From positions 31,529 to 95,528 of the forward strand of contig NZ_QSDY01000001.1 in NCBI RefSeq assembly GCF_003463825.1: a stretch of DNA of 64,000 bases, given 5' to 3'. This stretch comes from Veillonella sp. AM51-8BH (GTDB taxonomy: Bacteria; Bacillota; Negativicutes; Veillonellales; Veillonellaceae). A model generated the notes under the pieces. That model saw only the letters and a program-made list of their open reading frames with translations, was not told where the DNA came from and did no database searches. Below, piece after piece: positions 58,585 to 64,000 of this stretch; position 1 is the stretch's first letter, and each line of letters opens with the position of its first letter. The position numbers were made by a program, and so were the translations under genes.

Positions 58585-59612
58585 GTATTTACACATTAGC
58601 CTTGGAAAGTAGCTGTGATGAAACATCAGCCTCTGTCTTAAAGGATGGACGCACTGTTTTATCTAATGTTATTTCTAGCCAAGTGCCGATTCATAGAAAA
58701 TTTGGTGGCGTTGTGCCAGAAATCGCATCGCGTCACCATATAGAACAAGTTATACCAGTCATAGATCAAGCGCTACGCGATGCGAATGTAACGTTACAAG
58801 ATATCGACCATATTGGTGTTACCTATGGTCCTGGTCTCGTAGGAGCATTATTGGTTGGTGTAGCTGCTGCAAAGGGATTATCCTTTGCTACAGGCATTCC
58901 TTTGGTACCAGTTCACCATATGGAAGGTCATATTTTTGCTAATTTCTTAGCTAATCCAGAATTAGAACCTCCATTTTTGAGCCTCGTTGTATCTGGTGGT
59001 CATACCATGCTAGTCCATGTGAAGGGCTATGAAGAGTTTGATATCCTTGGTCAGACGCGCGATGATGCTGCTGGTGAAGCCTTTGATAAAATTGCTCGCG
59101 TTATGGGGTTCCCTTATCCAGGTGGCCCTCATATTGATGCACTTGCCCTTGAAGGTAATCCAGATGCGATTGAATTTCCAAAGGCTTTAAGTGAGCCTGG
59201 TAATTTTGAATTTAGTTTTAGTGGTTTAAAGTCTGCTGTATTAAACTATTTAAATAGCAAGCAACAAAAGAATGAACCTATTAACCAAGCCGATGTTGCC
59301 GCGTCCTTTCAAAAGGCTATTGTTGATGTATTAGTTGAGAAAACGAAAGATGCAGCTCATACATTAGGTGAAACGCGTATTACCATTGCGGGAGGCGTAT
59401 CTGCTAATAAAGGCTTACAACAAGCCTTAGAGGTTATGTGTAAGAAAGAAGGCTTTACCTATTACAAGCCTCATAAAATTCTGTCCACCGATAATGCTGC
59501 TATGATTGGTTGTCGTGCCTATTATATGGCTCAAGCTGGTAAATTTGGCGATTTAACATTGAATGCAAAACCAAGTGTTGAAATTGGTCATGTATCTTGG
59601 AAAGAGGATTAA
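58581..59612 (+). CDS. tsaD: tRNA threonylcarbamoyltransferase TsaD
   Basis: A 343-residue catalytic subunit of t6A synthesis. Signatures: ALESSCDETSASVL near 7-20, GVVPEIASRHH near 42, YGPGLVGALLVG near 87, the metal-binding VHHMEGHIFANF near 110-121, LVVSGGHTMLV near 134, FDKIARVMGFPYPGGP near 165, and GGVSANKGL near 272. It starts in an ATGA overlap with rimI. The kinase gene that follows starts 3 bp after its stop. Confidence 0.97.
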   Translation: MSIYTLALESSCDETSASVLKDGRTVLSNVISSQVPIHRKFGGVVPEIASRHHIEQVIPVIDQALRDANVTLQDIDHIGVTYGPGLVGALLVGVAAAKGLSFATGIPLVPVHHMEGHIFANFLANPELEPPFLSLVVSGGHTMLVHVKGYEEFDILGQTRDDAAGEAFDKIARVMGFPYPGGPHIDALALEGNPDAIEFPKALSEPGNFEFSFSGLKSAVLNYLNSKQQKNEPINQADVAASFQKAIVDVLVEKTKDAAHTLGETRITIAGGVSANKGLQQALEVMCKKEGFTYYKPHKILSTDNAAMIGCRAYYMAQAGKFGDLTLNAKPSVEIGHVSWKED

Positions 59613-59614
59613 TT

Positions 59615-61004
59615 GTGGATATCGGTCAAGATATTTTAAATACAACACCATTAGGACCATTACAAACCTCACTACTTGAGCATATTAGTAAACTTATATC
59701 CTTTGGCGAGTCATTGACCCGTCAAAGGATACAGATTTTTACGCCTCTTCTAGAAAAATCACAAGGTGATATGCAGCAACGTGCAGATATGCTATGCATT
59801 GAACGGAGCGAGCAAGGTGTTATTACTCGACAAATAAAAGGAAATAATACGTGGCATTCTATGATGGGAAATGGTCAACCTCTTATTGGGGTAGAGCATG
59901 ATCAACGACAACATGTTTTTCCTGTTGTCGACAATGGTGGTCGTATTATTGGGGGGGATAGCTTTTACAGTATCTCCGTCTATTAAAAAAAATCAATACG
60001 AACAAGAATATATCTTATCTGATACGATGCAACGTCTCATGTTAACTGCTACAGATGAGCAAATACAATCGTATGAGCCAATTTCTTATTTCGATGGTTT
60101 AATCATCTTCGATGATTCTCATAGAATTCTCTATGGTAATGAGTCGGCTATACAATTAGTAGATTTGCTTGGATTTGATCGACGACTAGTAGGGTCATCA
60201 ATTTATAGCAGTACCTTAAAAATTTCCGCTATACAACAAGTGTTGGATGATAGAACGATATACACTAGTGAAGAAATCTATCAAGATATGGTAATTCGTC
60301 AGCATATGATTCCTATTGCTATGGGACGCAATGAAACACGTTGTTTCCTCGTGCTTCACGATTGTACCCGTGAAAGTAAGCAGCAACAAGAATTGCTGGT
60401 AAAGAATTCTATTATCAAAGAGGTTCATCACCGTGTAAAAAACAATTTACAAACCGTAGCGGGATTACTACGTATGGAAGCAAGACGTTCTAGCCTGCCA
60501 GAAGTTAAACAAGCCTTACAAGAGGGAATCAATCGTATTGAAAGTATGGCTTTGGTTCACGATATTGTGTCCCATTATGATGAGGATTATATTGGTATCC
60601 GATCAATCTATGACGAGTTATGTCGTTTGTTGCGCATGAGTATGATCAGACAAGACCAAGAGGTTACCTTTACCTATAGTGGAGAAGATATATTGATTTC
60701 CTCTCATATGGCAAGTTATGTATCCCTCATAACTAATGAATTAATTACTAATAGCCTTGAACATGGTTTAGATGGTAAAGCAGGGGAGATTCGTCTAGCT
60801 GTTTCGGAATTAGAGGAATATATTGTATTAGATTTTTCTGATACGGGAAAAGGGTTACCTCAAGATTTCTCTATTAACTCGAATAAGCGTTTAGGATTAA
60901 CTATCATTAATAATTTAGTTACCCATGAGTTAAAAGGGCGTCTATCTGTTAAAAATACTGATGCCGGTGTTCTAGTGACAATACATATGAAGAAGGAGAA
61001 GTAA
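59615..61004 (+). CDS. PdtaS-type sensor histidine kinase (frame disruption at a G7 tract)
   Basis: About 462 residues after repair. The first about 125 residues form a GAF-like sensor region, followed by a PAS-like segment (FDGLIIFDDSHRILYGN near 155). A HisKA_2 phosphoacceptor motif EVHHRVKNNLQTVAGLLRME lies near 270-289, and a HATPase domain has NELITNSLEHG near 376 and DTGKGLP near 410. The frame breaks at the G7 run 59951-59957; six G restore IIGGIAFTVSPS. This is the only break needing loss of a base rather than gain. The start is GTG 59615 after AGAGGA. It pairs with the ANTAR regulator that follows. Confidence 0.88.
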
Positions 61005-61571
61005 ATGCGCGTTTTAATAGTGGATGATGAATCCCTTATACGTATGGATCTACGCGATATTATTGAATCCTCTGGTCATGAAGTTGTGGCAGAAGGGACT
61101 AATGGTGTTGAAGCCATCAAGCTTTGCAAAGAATATAAACCTGATATTGTTCTAATGGATGTAAAAATGCCAGAATTAGATGGCATCGAAGCAGCACGAC
61201 AAATTAGCTTTCACCATGAAGCACCTGTAGTTCTATTAACAAGTTATAGTCAACAGGATTTAATAAATAAGGCTAGAGAATCTGGCGTATATGGATATTT
61301 AATTAAGCCTGTTCGTGAAGAACAATTGGTTCCAACCTTAGAAATGGCATTAGGGCGTTATCATAGTGATGCTGAGCTACGCGAAAAAATGGCTGAATTA
61401 GAACAATCATTAGAGGATCGTAAAATCATTCAAAAAGGAACCGGTATATTGATGGAGCTATACTCTATATCAGAAGAGGAAGCCTATAATCGTATTCGCG
61501 CCCTAAGTATGAAGAAACGAGATAGTATTGTTAATATCTGTAAAGCATTAATTAATCAAGTTTCAAAATAG
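61005..61571 (+). CDS. Response regulator with ANTAR RNA-binding domain
   Basis: A 188-residue regulator. The receiver domain (1-118) has DDES at 7-10, phosphoacceptor Asp52 in VLMDVKMPELDG, Thr79 and Lys101 in LIKPV. The ANTAR domain (about 125-185) has LEQSLEDRKIIQKGTGILMELYSISEEEAYNRIRALSMKKR. ANTAR regulators such as EutV and PdtaR prevent transcription termination by binding dual hairpins in mRNA leaders. It abuts the kinase gene, an expected HisKA_2-ANTAR pair. Its RNA targets are not evident in the window. Ends at a terminator. Confidence 0.93.
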   Translation: MRVLIVDDESLIRMDLRDIIESSGHEVVAEGTNGVEAIKLCKEYKPDIVLMDVKMPELDGIEAARQISFHHEAPVVLLTSYSQQDLINKARESGVYGYLIKPVREEQLVPTLEMALGRYHSDAELREKMAELEQSLEDRKIIQKGTGILMELYSISEEEAYNRIRALSMKKRDSIVNICKALINQVSK

Positions 61572-61575
61572 ATAC

Positions 61576-61616
61576 AAAGACTAGTATAAGAATCAAAACT
61601 TATACTAGTCTTTTGT
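61576..61616 (+). terminator. Terminator after the ANTAR regulator
   Basis: Perfect 15-bp stem (61576-61590 with 61599-61613), 8-nt loop and TTTTG. Confidence 0.9.
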
Positions 61617-61664
61617 GTCTAATATCAAATAAAAACTAAAAAGTCAAAAAATCAAAATTTCTGC

Positions 61665-61692
61665 TTGCATTTATTTTGACATAGGTTATAAT
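61665..61692 (+). promoter_or_regulatory. Promoter of groES-groEL
   Basis: TTGCAT at 61665-61670, 16-bp spacer, TATAAT at 61687-61692. The predicted start site lies just before or at the CIRCE element, the usual position for HrcA repression. A TTGACA at 61676 is too close to any -10 box. Confidence 0.65.
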
Positions 61693-61703
61693 AATACATG
61701 TGA

Positions 61704-61730
61704 TTAGCACTCGGTAACTTAGAGTGCTAA
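61704..61730 (+). promoter_or_regulatory. CIRCE operator (HrcA binding site)
   Basis: A perfect TTAGCACTC-N9-GAGTGCTAA inverted repeat, 42 bp before the groES ATG. This is the exact consensus bound by the heat-shock repressor HrcA, so groESL here is under HrcA control. hrcA itself is not in the window. Confidence 0.97.
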
Positions 61731-61771
61731 TAAATTGTAAATAATAACTAGTAAATAAGGAGTGACATCAT

Positions 61772-62053
61772 ATGTTAAAACCATTAGCTGACCGCGTTCT
61801 TATCCGTTTAGAAGCAAAAGAAGAAAAAACTAAAAGTGGTATTTTCCTTCCTGATACAGCAAAAGAAAAACCTCAAGAAGGTGTAGTAGTAGCTGTAGGT
61901 GCTGGTAAAGTTTATGACAATGGTCAACGTGTAGCTCCAGAAGTTAAAGTTGGCGATACTGTTATGTTCGCAAAATACGCTGGTAGCGAATTAGAAATCG
62001 ATGGCGCTACTCATTTGATCATTAGCGAACGCGATATCTTAGCAGTACTATAA
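61772..62053 (+). CDS. groES: Co-chaperonin GroES
   Basis: A 93-residue co-chaperonin. It starts [24 protein letters not shown], with the mobile loop near 17-33 ([19 protein letters not shown]), VVAVGAGK near 38, and [18 protein letters not shown] near 62. It caps the GroEL cavity during folding. It follows the CIRCE element by 41 bp and precedes groEL by 113 bp. That gap is AT-rich with no second CIRCE. Confidence 0.98.
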   Translation: MLKPLADRVLIRLEAKEEKTKSGIFLPDTAKEKPQEGVVVAVGAGKVYDNGQRVAPEVKVGDTVMFAKYAGSELEIDGATHLIISERDILAVL

Positions 62054-62154
62054 TAGCTAATTTATAGCTGTATAGAGCTAAACATACTATTGATACATTC
62101 TATATTGCCTACGGGCATATACATTCCCTTACATTAGATACTGTTATTATCTAG

Positions 62155-63792
<1,638 letters not shown>

Positions 63793-63825
63793 TCAACTGC
63801 TTAGCGCATAATCTATAAGATTTAG

Positions 63826-63880
63826 AATAATCCTAATGAATTAGGAACTATATGTTCACTTTTTCATTAGGATTATTTTT
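63826..63880 (+). terminator. Terminator after groEL
   Basis: A perfect 14-bp stem (63826-63839 with 63864-63877) with a 24-nt loop and T run. The remaining bases to 64000 are AT-rich with no supported gene. Confidence 0.75.
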
Positions 63881-64000
63881 ATATATCTGAAAATTAAATG
63901 GTTTTTTGTATTACTAGGTACAGAATATTTCTTGACTTTTTAGGTATTAAATTAGAAGATATATGTGGCTTATCAAATCGATAAAATTGATTTTGTATAC

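Overview
The window is one AT-rich bacterial chromosome segment. Gene order and protein sequences point to a Negativicutes bacterium, most likely a Veillonella species. The evidence is a Firmicutes-type gene repertoire (CggR, CcpN with PpsR, MutS2, CIRCE-controlled groESL) with phosphatidylserine/ethanolamine synthesis genes and a PEP-synthase-centred, lactate/pyruvate-feeding style of metabolism. The species assignment is inference. There are no insertion sequences, prophages, CRISPR arrays or rRNA genes. Nearly all genes are on the + strand; the exceptions are a class A penicillin-binding protein and rpmB.

Layout. (1) 1-9.5 kb: end of rpiB, glyA, upp, then the central glycolytic block cggR-gap-pgk-tpiA-gpmI-eno, with a recognisable CggR promoter and operator. 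(2) 9.6-17.7 kb: a compact type IV pilus/competence-pseudopilus cluster (two ATPases, platform protein, major pilin, prepilin peptidase, four small pilin-like proteins, PilM/N/O-like proteins) without a secretin. (3) 17.8-22.8 kb: a shikimate kinase with a long basic tail overlapping pfkA, then a MacA/MacB-type efflux system. (4) 23-32 kb: thioesterase, pheST, a U32 peptidase/RlhA-like protein, mutS2. (5) 32-41.7 kb: PBP1A (-), tyrS, Nudix hydrolase, ppsA, ccpN-ppsR-dgt, rpmB (-). (6) 41.9-50 kb: recG, tautomerase, guaB, WecG/TagA-type transferase, psd-pssA, a GT2 glycosyltransferase, surE, tRNA-Leu(CAA). (7) 50-61.6 kb: an orphan protein, acpS-nnrED-metallo-beta-lactamase lipoprotein, cell-wall amidase, GerMN lipoprotein, thiL-tsaE-tsaB-rimI-tsaD (t6A), then a histidine kinase/ANTAR regulator pair. 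(8) 61.6-64 kb: groES-groEL behind CIRCE.

How the parts fit. The lower glycolytic enzymes plus PEP synthase and its regulators suit a carbon flow that can run from pyruvate upward. The GAPDH has lost the usual NAD-specificity residues, which suggests use of NADP and supports a gluconeogenic role.

Quality caveat. Ten genes (cggR, gpmI, pilC, pilM, the macB-type permease, pheS, the U32 gene, guaB, the GT2 gene, the histidine kinase) each carry one single-base frame disruption; nine look like a base lost from a short homopolymer and one like a base gained in a G run. Because pheS and guaB are normally essential, I infer that most or all are sequencing/assembly errors. I give the full-length gene spans and locate each break.
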